64,000 nt of DNA from Megaleporinus macrocephalus (GCA_021613375.1 CM038708.1:32924059-32988058), one strand, 5' to 3'; counted from the first letter of the stretch, positions 1 through 10,915 are shown. Notes: a model not told the origin generated them from the letters alone. Numbers and translations are program-made.

Positions 1-397
1 CTCCATGCGAAATAATTAACAAAAAAGAATGGTAATTTTTTTTCTTTTTTTTTCCAAAGAGGTAAACATGAGATCTTATACGATTAATTCAAAATACCCC
101 CAGTTAAGAGAATAACCCGCAAACATTGGGCAAAACAATAATACAGCTAAAATAATATAATATGTAAAGTGTCGATTCAACGATTTAGGCATGTGACAGC
201 AGTTGAGTAATTCCAACAGTAAATACAGGTATAAAGTCCTGGAGCATGTATGTAGTACTTTGGCATTAATACCTGAAAAACTGGTGGGTTTTTTGTTTGT
301 TTGTTTTTTCCCCCTTTCCTATACGCCTCAACTTGAAGCAGATATTTCGCGTAATCCTTAAAGCACAGGTATGAACCAATCCAGTTCGGAGTGCTGT
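1..397. other. Unassigned AT-rich flank
   Basis: No convincing gene is visible. The stretch adjoins the C-terminal end of an L1-type ORF1 relic and could be further decayed LINE sequence, but no diagnostic motif supports that. Confidence 0.4.
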
Positions 398-1665
398 TTA
401 CATTGCGGTCTTTAAACGGTCCAGAAAAGCCTGAGCATCTTGTGGGCTGTCGAAGAAGCGTCTTTTGTTGTCAAGCAGCTTCCACAACCGGGCTGGATAC
501 TGTATTCCAAACTTCAGCCCTCTTTCAGCCAGTTGAGATTTCACTTGTTTGAGGCCTGCCCTCTTCTGAATAATATTAGCGCTGAAATCGGTGTTGTGCC
601 GAATTCTGCACCCCCGCCAGGAAAAGCACCCCCTCTCGGGAGCGCGCACACATCGTCTTCTTGGCTTTAACTTTATGGAAAATACCCAAGATACTGTTCT
701 AAGCTACTCTGACTCGTGAGAAATAATGAAAAAATGATCATGTCACCTGCACCCCCTCCCGAGAGAGGGGGCTCATCCAGGCGGGGTTGCTGAATTCGGT
801 ACAATAGTTGTGCCGAATTTGGCACCCCCGCTAGGAAAAGCACCCCTCTCGGGATCGCGTACGCACATTGATTAGTGAAATGAGACTTATTCAAGTTTAT
901 TTGATCAAAACAAACAAACTTTATTATATCAGATTATATCATATACGGATTATATCAGTTTTCGATTCAAGCGACAGAGGGTGCGCTCCCGAGAGGGGGT
1001 GCTAAATTCGGCACAACACCGGCCCAGCTTCTCTGAGAGCAGACCTGCCACGAAGCCCACGGCATCTGAACCCTCCGCCCCCTCTTGTAGACCAATAATT
1101 CACATGTTGGAACGTCTGGAGTGATTTTCCAGATCATCCACTTTGTCAATGAGACGCTTGTTCTCTATCTGAAGTTGGGAGAGTGGTTCCTCCACTAACG
1201 GTCCTGTCGCTGTAGCTTGATTGCGCTGATTCCAAATCGGTGAGATGCTGGTTCTGTGACTGGACCATTTGACGAATGGAGGAGAGTGAAGCTGAAATCG
1301 GAGCCAGTGCCCTCTCCAGGGCTGAATTTAGCAATGTGGAGAGAGCGTTTGTGAGTTCTGCCATTAAAACAGTGCGAAGCTTTTCCCATTCTGCTGGAGG
1401 AGTTGAGGGGTCCGGCTGGGGGATGCAAGTAGTTAGCTTAGCCTCAGCTAGCATTGGCTCCTCGTTGACCGACTCCTGGCCTTTATTTCTCTGCTCCCGT
1501 CGCGATTTGATCGTCATTATTCGGTATTCTGGAGGTAAACAACTTCAGAAGCAAAGTTATTCTTAAATGAAGAATCAATGAGTGCCAGAATTAACTAAAA
1601 ACGTCAAGTTTCGCAGGAGCTTCCCCATAGCACGTCCTCGCTTTTACATAGCTAAACCGGAAGCC
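398..1665 (-). pseudogene. L1/Tx1-type LINE ORF1 relic, interrupted
   Basis: Read on the minus strand, the start codon is at 1517 and a Ser/Gln-rich, helical N-terminal half runs to 1146. It is followed by the ORF1p hallmark DLENHSRRSN, then a stop codon, then IIGL. The frame is broken at 591-1020 by inserted inverted-repeat elements. It resumes at about 590-398 with the typical C-terminal pattern FGIQYPARLWKLL and SPQDAQAFL. In L1-like elements this protein is the RNA-binding chaperone that accompanies the reverse transcriptase. The in-frame stop and the insertion make it non-functional. Positions 1520-1665 look like its 5' untranslated leader, and the junction with the Tc1 relic is near 1665. 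No ORF2 is visible downstream. Confidence 0.75.
591..1020. mobile_element. Two tandem short inverted-repeat elements inside the L1 relic
   Basis: Four copies of a motif containing GTGCCGAATT..GCACCCCC and a CTCTCGGGA block alternate in orientation: about 591-650 (+), 745-806 (-), 809-870 (+) and 975-1020 (-). This gives two adjacent elements of about 215 bp with similar ends and unrelated AT-rich interiors. The outermost ends, GTGTTGTGCCGAATT and its complement, interrupt the L1 ORF1 frame. No coding capacity is present, so they are best read as non-autonomous inverted-repeat elements. I cannot assign a superfamily. Confidence 0.6.
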
Positions 1666-1679
1666 TGCTTTTTACATTT

Positions 1680-2280
1680 TTAATGAAGTATTTTTTTCAT
1701 GCTCAGGTTCAGTATGTCACAGTACATGCTGACATTCATGATTCCTTCAGTGAACTGTAGCTCCCCACAGCCAGCAGCACTCATGCAGCCCCAAAACATG
1801 ACACTCCCTCCACCATGCTCGACTGTATGCAAGACATACTTGTCATCTGGTTGCCGCTTCACCATCTGAGCCAAATAAGTTTATCTGGGTATCTTCAGAC
1901 CACAGGACACGGTTCTAGTAATCCATGTCTTTAGTCTGCTTGTCTTCGGCAAACTGTTTGTAGGCATTCTTGTGCATCATCTTTAGAAGAGACTTCCTTC
2001 TGGGACGACAGCCATGCAGATCATTTTGATACAGTGTGCGGCATATAGTCTGAGCACTGACAGGCGGACCCCCGACCCCTTCAACCTCTGCAGCAATGCT
2101 GGCAGCACTCACACGTCTATTTTCAAAAGACAACCTCTGGATATGACACTAAGCACTCAACTTCTTTGGTTGACGATGGCGAGGTCTGTTCTGAGTAGAA
2201 CCTGTCCTGTTGAATCGCTGTGTGGTCTTGGCTGCCGTGTTGGAAATCTTCTTAGAGCCTAGGCCATCTTTATGTAGAGC
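1680..2280 (-). pseudogene. Tc1/mariner transposase relic (unit U0)
   Basis: The minus strand encodes recognisable Tc1-family segments. LHKDGLGSKKI is near 2270, in the helix-turn-helix region. MHKNAYKQFAEDK, LWSEDTQINLFG (around a catalytic aspartate) and GGGSVMFWGCMSAAG follow towards lower coordinates. Frameshifts and stops break it. It lacks the N-terminal start, the C-terminal third and both terminal inverted repeats, so it is immobile. Related relics are at 17055-17705 and 35038-35688. Its 5'-truncated end directly abuts the 33-bp minisatellite. Confidence 0.85.
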
Positions 2281-2290
2281 TAGTGAGATA

Positions 2291-2478
2291 CTGTTCTACA
2301 AGCTGTACACTGACTACTTTACACTGTTCTACAAGCTGTACACTGACTACACTGTTCTACAAGCTGTACACTGACTACACTGTTCTACACGCTGTACACT
2401 GACTACTTTACACTGTTATACAAGCTGTAAACTGACTACTTTACACTGTTCTACAAGCTGTAAACTGACCACAGTTTT
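2291..2478 (+). repeat. Short 33-bp minisatellite (about 6 monomers)
   Basis: Monomers built on CTGTTCTACAAGCTGTACAC plus TGACTACTTTACA follow each other directly after the Tc1 relic; several are shortened. This is the same family as the two giant arrays in U1 and U2 and occupies the same position relative to Tc1. Confidence 0.9.
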
Positions 2479-2499
2479 CATTTTATCAAAGTACCTAAA

Positions 2500-2805
2500 T
2501 ACCTAAACCTAGGGGCTAAGATGAAATTGGGAGGTCACAAACAGGCAGGGTTCAAAACCAGAGACAGCTAGGCAACTAAACCAGAAAGGGCTCAGAAAAA
2601 ACATAAACCAGGAGACAGGCAGAAAGGTACGTTACTGGGAAAACACAGCAACTGAGACAAAGGGGCAAGGCTAAAGTCGAAAAATGGAAAACAGGTCATA
2701 TAAGTGAAAGGCAGCGCTCAGCAAGGCACAGAAAACAGACCAAATACTTCCCAACCTGATAGCCAGAACAGGGAGTTTAAATAGTCACTGAAATGATCAA
2801 AACTC
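2500..2805. mobile_element. Unclassified interspersed repeat
   Basis: This purine-rich stretch (repeated AAACCAG, AACAGG and GGCAG words, ending in GGGAGTTTAAATAGTCACTG) replaces about 200 bp present at the matching place in U1 (25403-25620). It therefore looks like an insertion with local loss. It resembles non-coding interspersed repeats common in fish; no family is assigned. Confidence 0.4.
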
Positions 2806-2814
2806 AGATGAACT

Positions 2815-3321
2815 TCATCTGACGCAACAGTTATTTTGAGGGTGTGAAGGCAGTGTGAGCACCTTCCTTTCTGTTTTCTAGTTCAGAAGGTTTTACACAT
2901 GTTAACTGAGATCTTACACATCACCTCACTGTCTTTGGTTTGAGGAAAAAATAACAGTCGTATCTTCCCAGCAAATTCTTAAGAAATAGTTGAGTGAATA
3001 CACATACAGGACTGCTTAAGAGTTTGGGATCCTTTATCATTTTATCATGGTCAGGTTTTAATTTCACTAATAACAGGAAATAACGAGAACCAAATAAAGA
3101 ACATCATCCACGTTTTAAACTAAGTGTTCCAAAATGAAATGTCGTTTCTGGTAAAAGTATGTAAAGGTTTAGAAAGATCAGTGAATCTCCACCATCAAGC
3201 TTGTCTTACTCAAAGGAAATTTCTGTCAAGCTCAGAAAATTATTATTAGAAAGTTCTAAAACCATTTCTGAAGAGTTTAGAATTTAGAGTGATGCACTAG
3301 TGAAAAAATGAAGGAAATTCA
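2815..3321 (+). repeat. Relic tail of tandem unit U0
   Basis: The sequence is collinear with 25625-26130 (U1 tail) and 44160-44667 (U2 tail), with scattered substitutions and small indels. It shows that a further unit once lay to the left, whose gene portion is not present in this window. Confidence 0.85.
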
Positions 3322-3370
3322 AAACGTTGGGTTACTTAACGTAATCCCTGGTTCTTTGATAACAGAGTGA

Positions 3371-3516
3371 GGTGTTTCACTATGGGAATCGCCTTCGGCG
3401 TGACCAACTACGGAAGCTCCAATTGCATCACGTCTGTCTATGACGGACAGGTCGACTTGTGACCAGGCTCCGCCCCTGCCCCTTAGCCACGGTCGACCTA
3501 CCTGAGAGGGTTATTC
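3371..3516. repeat. DIRS inverted terminal repeat, coding 3' end
   Basis: It matches the reverse complement of 9751-9892 at roughly 90% by eye, including GGTGTTTCACTATGGGAAT and GGTCGACCTACCTGAGAGGG. Confidence 0.85.
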
Positions 3517-3559
3517 TAGAGAGATTTGTTGCCGACCCAGTGCAGGGAGAGAAGTGTTG

Positions 3560-3652
3560 GTGAAACACCTCACTCTGTTATCAAAGAAGCAGGGATTACG
3601 TTAAGTAACCCAACGTTCTTTTTCTAACTTTGCTCGGTGTTTCACTATGGGA
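3560..3652. repeat. DIRS internal complementary region
   Basis: Positions 3560-3617 are the reverse complement of the left extremity 3323-3380 with one mismatch in 58. The adjoining 3618-3652 match the reverse complement of the other extremity (about 9878-9910). The two element ends are thus joined here around a single GTT at 3615-3617. DIRS elements are thought to use such a segment to template closure of a circular DNA intermediate. Confidence 0.85.
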
Positions 3653-3717
3653 GATATAGACTACTCCCGAACTGCACCCTCTAGACAACAGTAATAGGTT
3701 TCCGGATAAATGTGCCC

Positions 3718-4464
3718 TCAGAATGAGTCAGACACACCGGTCTCCAGTACTGTATGTGCTAAGGATGGACCTGAAACGTCTAGCCTATAGAACCGTGCAA
3801 ATGTGTTCCCAGAGGCCCAGCTCGCAGCAGCGCAGAGCTCCAGTACTGACACACCCCTAAACAATGCCCAGGATGTTGCCATACCTCTAGTTGAATGGAC
3901 TCGTAGACCCTCAGGTGTTTGTGAGCCATTACATCTATATGTAACAGCTGTAGCCTCCACAATCCAGTGTGACAACCGTTGACGGGACAAGGGTTTTCCT
4001 TTATGAGGAGTGGCCCATGATACAAACAGCTGATCGTGTCTCCTTAAACCAGCTGTTCTGTCTATATACTGACGCAAGGCCCTGACAGGGCACAAGCAGT
4101 GCAGTTTCTTGTCCTCCACAGTGATAAAAGGTGGGGGATGAAGAGCCTCCAGCTCCACTGTCGGGCATCTGTAAGCCGAGTCTATCGCTTTCGGCACAAA
4201 TGCGGGATTAGGGTGCAGGTGCACCTTAGTGTAGCCTGGGTCAAACTGTAAACATGAAGGGCGGATGGCTAATGCCTGTAAATCACCAACTCGCTTTGCC
4301 GTGGTGAGTGCCAACAGCAAAGCTGTTTTGATGGAAAGAAACTTCAACCCCACCCCCTCCAGGGGTTTAAAGGGGTGACAGCAGAGACCATCAAGTACTG
4401 AGGACAAATCCCACATAGGAACCAACGATCTGGAGACAGGCTGATATTTTTTGGGGCACACCAT
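3718..4464 (-). CDS. DIRS tyrosine recombinase (open frame)
   Basis: This 248-residue frame carries the tyrosine-recombinase signature: the first arginine in TTAKRVGDLQAL, the H-x-x-R box in VHSTRGMATSWA, and the W-plus-tyrosine block WASGNTFARFYRLD. In DIRS elements this enzyme inserts the circular intermediate, replacing the DDE integrase of LTR elements. The frame is uninterrupted, but its upstream linkage to the reverse transcriptase is broken by shifts, so the start used here may not be the original one. Confidence 0.85.
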   Translation of the reverse strand: MVCPKKYQPVSRSLVPMWDLSSVLDGLCCHPFKPLEGVGLKFLSIKTALLLALTTAKRVGDLQALAIRPSCLQFDPGYTKVHLHPNPAFVPKAIDSAYRCPTVELEALHPPPFITVEDKKLHCLCPVRALRQYIDRTAGLRRHDQLFVSWATPHKGKPLSRQRLSHWIVEATAVTYRCNGSQTPEGLRVHSTRGMATSWALFRGVSVLELCAAASWASGNTFARFYRLDVSGPSLAHTVLETGVSDSF

Positions 4465-4475
4465 TCTTCAAAGAC

Positions 4476-4943
4476 TCACCATTTATGCTCATATAGTGTG
4501 CGAATAGATTTAGCCCTGGCGCTTTGTATTGTATCAATGACAGCAGGTGGCAGGCCCACCGCACTCAGATTCCACCTCTCACGGGCCAGGCCCAGAAAGC
4601 CATTTTGTCTGGGTGGGGATGATATATTTCCCCCTTCGCCTGTGACAATAGGTCCCTCCTTAATGGGAGGGGCCAAGGCTAAGCCGTGAGTATGTGAACA
4701 GTTTGGGGCTATTAGAATAAGAGACAGGCCCTGCTCCCTCACTCTTGTCAGTGTGGGAGAAATCAGACTCAGGGGTAGAAACGCATAGAGGAGGACGTTT
4801 GGCCATGGGTGGGCTAGAGCATCCACACCCAGAGGTGCATTTTCGTCCCACAGGGAAAAATACAGAGGACATTGGGCGTTTTCCTGCGAGGCGAAGAGAT
4901 CTACGGCTGCCTGTCCGTATCTCTGCCACAATTGAGTCACCAC
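4476..4943 (-). pseudogene. DIRS RNase H-recombinase linker region
   Basis: This open stretch contains AVDLFASQENAQCPLYFSLW and a following proline-rich piece, a block characteristic of DIRS polyproteins between RNase H and the recombinase. It is offset in frame from its neighbours on both sides, so the polyprotein is broken. Confidence 0.65.
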
Positions 4944-4985
4944 CTGCGGATGAAGTCTCCAGTCCCCGTACAGAGGGTTTCCCCT

Positions 4986-6056
4986 TCACAGAAGATCCGC
5001 CCCCCTATTTAGTATCCCGGTACATGAGTCACGCGAATAGACAAGAACCGGGCGCTGCTCCACAGTAGAAGCTCTCGTGCCAACCTGTGCAGCCACAGTG
5101 AGTGTGTCCCGCCCTGACGGTTTATATAAGCCACCACAGTAGAATTGTCTGTTTTTACCAAGACATGCTGGTTTTGGAGAAAATCCTCGAAGTGTTTTAA
5201 TGCTAGAAACACCGCGAGAAGCTCCAGATAATTTATGTGAGCCAGACTCAGCTGGGGGGGCCACACCCCATTCGCAGCTCTGCCCATCAGTTGCTCCCCA
5301 GCCCATTAGAGACGCATCCGTCGTTAGAGTAATCCTCGCGGACACGCCCCCAAGGTTTCTCCAGTGAAGGAGCGCCGTCATACAAGCTGCTGTCACCTTG
5401 ACAGGCCTGCTGAGGTGACGGCGGGTGCACAGCCGCAGCGACGCTACCCAACGTTGAAAATCTCTCAGCATGAGAAGTCCCCACTGCACCACAGACATCG
5501 CCGAGGCCATGAGCCCCTGCATGCGAAGGCAAAGCCTTAACGAGACCACCTTTCCCAATCGAAAACGGGAAAGACATTGCCCGAATGACGTTACTCTTCT
5601 CTTTGACAGCCGGACTCGATAGGAAAGGGAGTTTATAGTCAGACCCAAGTAGTCTGTGTACTGTGAGGGCTCTAGACGACTCTTGGTCTGATTTACTTTG
5701 AACCCCAGATTCTGTAGGTGGTTCAACACTATATTGGAGTCTCTGAGCGATTGTTCCCTCGTGCGGGAGCAAATGAGGTAATCATCTAGATAAGAGAAAA
5801 TCCGTATCCCGTTGTTCCTCAACGGGGCAAGCGCTGCTTCTACACACTTGCTGAATACCCGTGGTGCCAAAGACAAGCTGAACGGAACCGTTTAATATTC
5901 GTAGGCTTTGCCCTTGAATGCAAACCTGAGATACTTTCTGTGTGCGGGGTAAATGTCTATGTGAAAATAAGCATCTGACAGATCGTTTGTCACAAACCAA
6001 TCGTGCTGACGAATCGACTGACATAGCACTTTGTGTGTCAACATCCTCAAGTCAAA
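4986..6056 (-). pseudogene. DIRS reverse transcriptase (C-terminal part) and RNase H
   Basis: From 6056 downwards the sequence encodes DIRS RT motifs: LRMLTHKVLCQSIRQ, DLSDAYFHI (first catalytic aspartate), then LAPRVFSKCVEAAL and the catalytic YLDD at about 5795. RNase H follows with TTDASLMGWGA, NYLELLAVFLAL and KTDNSTVVAYINRQGG. A frameshift near 5285-5300 separates the first RNase H aspartate from the rest, and another lies near 5020. The N-terminal RT portion is on the far side of the LINE insertion. Confidence 0.85.
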
Positions 6057-7740
6057 TGGTCAAGTCAAGTGGGTTTTATTGTCATTTCCACTACAAGTGC
6101 GGACAGACAACACAACACAGTACAGACAGAGAATAATAAATAATTGCCGGTAGTGTGCAAATTGTGCAATGTGTAATAAATAGAGTCCAGTGAGGTAGTA
6201 AAGTTATCAGTGCAATGCTTTGTGCAAACATGCTTCCCCTTTTTTATCTGGGGTAAATGGTTGGAGAGAGAGAGAGAGAGAGAGAGAGTGTGTACATGTA
6301 CCAGAAAAGATATCAGTTCAGACGTTGAGTTGTGTTGAGAAGTCTGATGGCTTGGGGGAAGAAGCTGTTGCAGAGTCTGGTCGTGCTGGACCGGATGCTG
6401 CGGTACCTTCTTCCTGATGGCAGGAGGGAGAACAGTCTGTGTGAAGGGTGGGTGGGGTCATCCACAATGCTGGTTGCTTTGCGGATGCAGCGGGTGGAGT
6501 AAATGTCCAAGACGGAGGGGAGAGAGACTCCGACGATCCTCTCAGCTGTCCTCACAATGCGTTGGAGGGACTTGCGGTCAGAGGCTGTGCAGGTCCCAAA
6601 CTGCTTAGGATGCTCTCTATGGTTCCCCTATAGAAGAGGGTGAGGATGGGTGGAGGGAGACGGGCCTTTCCCAGCTTCCGGAGGAAGTAGAGACGCTGCT
6701 GGGCTTTCTTGGCTGTAGAGCTGGTGTTCAGGGACCAGGTGAGGTTCTCCGCTAGGTGGACACCAAGGAACTTGGTGCTCTTAACGATCTCCACAAAGGA
6801 GCCGTTGATGTTAAGCGGAGAGTGGTCCGGTCTTGATTTCCTGAAGTCAACAACCATTTCCTTGGTCTTCTCTACATTCCAGTGAAGGTTGTTGACTGTA
6901 CACCAGTCTGTCAGCTGCTGTACCTCCTCTCTGTATGCTGACTCGTCGCCTTACCTGACGAGACCCAGCACAGTTGTATCATCGGCGAACTTTATGATGC
7001 TGTTAGAACTGTGTTTCGCAACACAGTCATGAGTCAGCAGGGTGAACAACAGAGGACTCAGTACACTGCCCCAGTGTTCATGGTGATGGTGCTGGAGCTG
7101 CTGTCCCCGAACTGGACTAACTGGGGCCTCCCTGTCAGGAAGTCCAGGATCCAGTTGCATAGGGGGTGTTAAGGCCCAGCAGGCTTAACTTCCTGGTGAG
7201 ATTCTGTGGGATGATGGTGTTGAATGCTGAACTGAAGTCTATGAACAGCATTCTGACGTAGGTGTCCTTCTTCTCCAGGCAGGTAAGGAAGAGATGAAGG
7301 GTGGTGGTGATGGCGTCGTCCGTGGAGCGGTTGGGACGATATGCGAATTGCAGGGGGTCCAATGAAGAGGGCAGTTGGGTCTTGATGTTCCTCATGACTA
7401 GCCTCTCGAAGCACTTCATGATGGGCGTGAGAGCTACGGGACGGTAGTCATTGAGGCAGGACACCGTGGACTTCTTCGGCACGGGGACGATGGTGGTGGT
7501 CTTGAGGCGCAGCAAGGCTTTGCAGCCACGGCTGCAAGAGGTAGGTATAAATTCAACGGTGTGTTGGTTTTTGTGGCCAGCGGGGATTTAGCTCATGTTC
7601 TAAGAGACGAGATTATATCCCTATTAAACAAAAAAGCGATCAAAGTGATCTCAGAGGGGGAAAGTCAGCGGGCACAGTGGAGCTGCGCAGGGAGACGTTG
7701 AAGATGTCCGTGAGAACATCTGTCAACTGGTCTGCACGTA
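6057..7740 (-). mobile_element. CR1/Rex-like LINE, 5' truncated, inside the DIRS
   Basis: The minus strand encodes RT motifs [44 protein letters not shown], an FADDT box near 6970, and FLGVHLAENLTW, in several frames with breaks. The 3' end near 6057 has the AATAAAACCCACTTGACTTGA-type tail of fish CR1/Rex LINEs. It sits between two halves of the DIRS RT that join cleanly across it. No apurinic endonuclease domain is seen, so the copy is 5' truncated. A (GA)n tract lies at about 6264-6289. Confidence 0.85.
7506..7672 (-). repeat. Inverted DIRS fragment embedded in the LINE
   Basis: About 165 bp match the reverse complement of 7834-8000 (gag/RT boundary of the host DIRS) with roughly seven substitutions. 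LINE coding sequence is present on both sides: [10 protein letters not shown] to the left and TDVLTDIFNVSLRSSTVP to the right. It is therefore a foreign segment inside the LINE. Confidence 0.8.
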
Positions 7741-9255
7741 TATTTGCATAAATGTCTGTTTAACACATGGAGATCCAAGATAGGGCGGGGTGTCGTGCCC
7801 TCTTTGGAACGACAAAGTAATGGGAGTAAAAACCCTGCTGACTTTCCCCCTCTGAGATCACTTTGATCGTTTTTTTGTTTAATAGGGATATAATCTCGTC
7901 TCCTAGGACATGAGCTGAATCCCCGCTGGCCACAGAAACCAACACACCATTGAATTTATACCTACCTCTTGCAGCCGTGGCTGCAAAGCCTTGCTGCGCC
8001 GGTGGAGGGGGGCATGGCACCTGTCTACGTGGCAGACAAAGGTTAAACACATTGTTTTCCTGCTTTCTGAGAGTGCTGGTTTCTCTCATTTTTACCAAAG
8101 CTGGTCCGAAAAGACCCTTGGTGGGGTCATAGGCTGCGTCCATGATATCTGTCTTTTGGCTGTTGCTAAGGCCCGACAGGTTTAGCCCAAGGGCTCTCTC
8201 TCCTGACACGGCCAGGCCCATCACACGTCCACAGCCCTGCACTGCGCCACCAGAAGAGCGAAGAAGCAGGTAATTCACGACACATATTTCGTCCCAGAGA
8301 GCTGGATTCGGTGCCCCTGCATCCCACTGCCGTCCCATTTCCTCCAAAATCTCTGACTGATACGCTGACAGAAGTGTGACAGCGTTCAGAGAGCAGACTG
8401 ACTGGGCAGGGTATTTGTACATACGATGGTAAATGTTTTAGTGGGTAGGGAAATATTGGAGGAGGCAGATATGGTGCGGCGGTTAGGGTGGAGGTGGTAA
8501 GCCACTGAAGACCCCCCGCTGGGGGTCCGGTCAGCCCCAGCTCCGCCATCCCATTAATTTCCAGCTTAGAGCAGCCCTTGGTGGGAAGCTTGCTCTTGAA
8601 AGGGCTGAACCAGCAGCGACCCATCTCCCTCGTGCAGGCAGGGACCGCCGGTAAAAGCTGTTTAGTTCAGGGTTAAGCAGGAGGGAGTCTTTTCCCATCA
8701 TAAAGGTCCCTTTCTGCCCCTTCTTCGTTTAGCGCCACTGGCCAAGGTATAGCCAGCTTAGCGGCTGCCCGTTTACACACCTTGTACAGGTTGTTGTCAG
8801 CCTGAGAGTCAGCGTCGGATGCACTAGGTGCTCTGGGCTGTTGGGCCGGGAAGGTCGCCCATACCGGAGTTGGCATCGTCCTCCGAGTCCTCCTCGCCCC
8901 CCGGCTCCCCTTACGCTTGGGCGAGAAGGTCCTCAAATAGGGGAGGCATTTCGGGGGATTCAGCTTCCATGATGTTTGGCCAGCTCGAAGAGGCTCGCGG
9001 CTGATGGTCACTGGCCGTAGTTTTGGAAGCAGCCCCGGACATGTAGGGGTCCTTTTCGTTTGCTACGGCAACTCTCAACCTCCTCTCTCTAATTTTCTGT
9101 GGCATCAAAGCACAGTGAGTGCATGTTTGCGGGTCCGCAAGCGATACTTGGGCGTGTTTAATGCCCATACAAAAGATGCACAGCGGGTGGGGGGTCCCAG
9201 CCCGAGATGGTGGCTCTGCATGACGCTGGACACGGGCAGGATGCAGCCCCTTTAG
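7741..9255 (-). pseudogene. DIRS gag-like region and start of reverse transcriptase
   Basis: Three overlapping minus-strand frames (about 9168-8911, 9011-8673, 8422-7760) cover a Cys/His-bearing N-terminus (QTCTHCALM), a gag-like middle part, and the beginning of RT (GFYSHYFVVPK near 7815, RPILDL near 7785). The frame changes show decay. RT is cut by the LINE at 7740. Confidence 0.65.
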
Positions 9256-9750
9256 TGTCTGGTTCCTTCCCTTTGGCAGGGGTCGAATTCAAGGACATAA
9301 TGGCTGAGAGGAGAGAGAAAACTTAAGTTGGGGTTTAAGTTTAGTTAACGTCGGCAAAGCTTGATGAGCTAACTTGCTCAGTCACTAGCTCGTTGGCCAA
9401 GCTAACAGCAAAGGCCCGCCTTGACGCGTTTAGCCTCAAGTTATGGTGGCCCTACTTTGGCAAACTAATGCTAAGTAGAGACAACACAACAGTAGGTTCA
9501 GCAATTTAATGCCAAAGCAAACCGAGTTAGCCAGAGAAAAGCTCGCCTTGACGCGGTTGCTATTCTCCGTAGCTGAATTAACAGCTAAAAAGCACTTCTT
9601 GATGAAGGGACTTATTCAGCACTTCTAATACTAAGCTGTGGACGCGTTCGACAACAGGTTCCAATGACGGACCGTCTGAGAACTGTTTAGCGAGCACAGC
9701 CTTGCCTAGAGTGCCGAGGGAGCTTGTAGTCCTTCACGGGAAGAAAGCGT
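9256..9750. other. DIRS 5' non-coding region
   Basis: This lies between the gag-like region and the outer inverted repeat. It has no open frame of note and contains repeated GCTAAC and TTGACGCG words, presumably the leader of the element. Confidence 0.5.
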
Positions 9751-9892
9751 GAATAACCCTCTCAGGTAGGTCGACCGTGGCTAAGGGGCAGGGAGCCTGT
9801 TCACCTGTCGACCTGTCCGTCATAGACAGACGTGATGCAATTGGAGCTTCTGGAGTTGGTCACGCCCAAGGCAATTCCCATAGTGAAACACC
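9751..9892. repeat. DIRS inverted terminal repeat, coding 5' end
   Basis: This is the inverted partner of 3371-3516. The extreme end, to 9910, matches the second half of the internal complementary region. Confidence 0.85.
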
Positions 9893-10139
9893 GAACGAAG
9901 TTAGAAAAATAACCACTGTTACTCTTCCCTGGAGTGGTAATCCAACAAAAAATCCAAGACTAGGTCGTAGAATATTCTAGAAATCACAAAGATCTAAGGA
10001 TATATAGACCTACAGGATATAGATATGTTCACAAATCAACAACACTGAACTAGGTTATTATCTATGGAAGGATATCAAGGAGGAAGTCACTACTCTCCAG
10101 TTAGAACATTTCTGTCTGTTTAAAGTTTCCCAAAGACCA

Positions 10140-10262
10140 CCTGAATGAGCCAGAGGACCACTGAAATAATCCCAACCGTGAAACATGGTGGTGACAGTAT
10201 CATGGTTTTGGGCTGCTGTGCTGCTGTTGGATCAGGACAGCTTGTGATTGAGCTATGAACTC
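10140..10262 (+). pseudogene. Tiny Tc1-like transposase fossil
   Basis: CATGGTGGTGACAGTATCAT followed by a GGGCTGCTGTGCTGC word resembles the HGGGSVMFWGC segment of Tc1 transposases, read on the plus strand. It also occurs at about 29895-30015 and 44895-45015, so it predates the unit duplications. It lies about 300 bp upstream of each gene start. Confidence 0.45.
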
Positions 10263-10533
10263 AGTTGTAGGTATATCAGTTCTAGTGTGTAGTTCTCTCT
10301 CTGTTAGTAAAGTCAGAGCTCTTGTGCTATTTCATAATTCTATTTCTTAACTGTTGAAAGTTACACAACTACAGGTTAGATTAGATCTTCACAAGATGAA
10401 GACCATAATTTGCTGCTTCACTGCCTCCAAAACTGCAAGAAGACGCCCAGCACAACTGACTACACTCCACAGTCAGAATAACTTTCTCATCTGAGTAACT
10501 TCAGTCAGAACTGCACTTTTTCTACACCTTTTT

Positions 10534-10732
10534 ATGAAAATGAAGCCAAACACGTTTCTACTTTTAGCAGGAATCATGTTTCTGTCTGCTCATCTCTGCT
10601 TTGCTGGAGAAAATCAACCTAAGCCGGTAAGATTAAGAAGAACTTCTGCAGTTAAAGTAGAATATAAATAATAGATGTTTATTTATTTATTTATTCGTTT
10701 CTAGGAATCACTGGTGTAAAGCGTAATGATAT

Positions 10733-10763
<31 letters not shown>

Positions 10764-10864
10764 TTAGTCTCTGGGAATCACTGGTGTAAAGCGTAATGAT
10801 ATTTATTGATTTATTTATTTATTTATTAGTCTCTGGGAATCACTGGTGTAAAGCGTAATGATAT

Positions 10865-10915
<51 letters not shown>

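Larger units (their letters stand above)
3325..9910 (-). mobile_element. DIRS-type tyrosine-recombinase retrotransposon
   Basis: Coding direction is minus. From 9255 downwards it carries a gag-like region, a reverse transcriptase with a YLDD box, RNase H, and a tyrosine recombinase ending at 3718. There is no integrase and there are no LTRs. Instead it has inverted terminal repeats (3371-3516 against 9751-9892) and an internal complementary region (3560-3652), the diagnostic DIRS layout. The trinucleotide AAC (GTT on the coding strand) flanks both sides (3322-3324, 9911-9913); the uninterrupted sites in U1 and U2 tails have it once. A LINE of about 1.7 kb (6057-7740) splits the reverse transcriptase, and frameshifts occur in the RNase H region, so it is inactive. 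Confidence 0.9.

Noticed and set aside
4745..5068. Plus-strand frames within the DIRS element
   Set aside because: Shadows of the minus-strand polyprotein.
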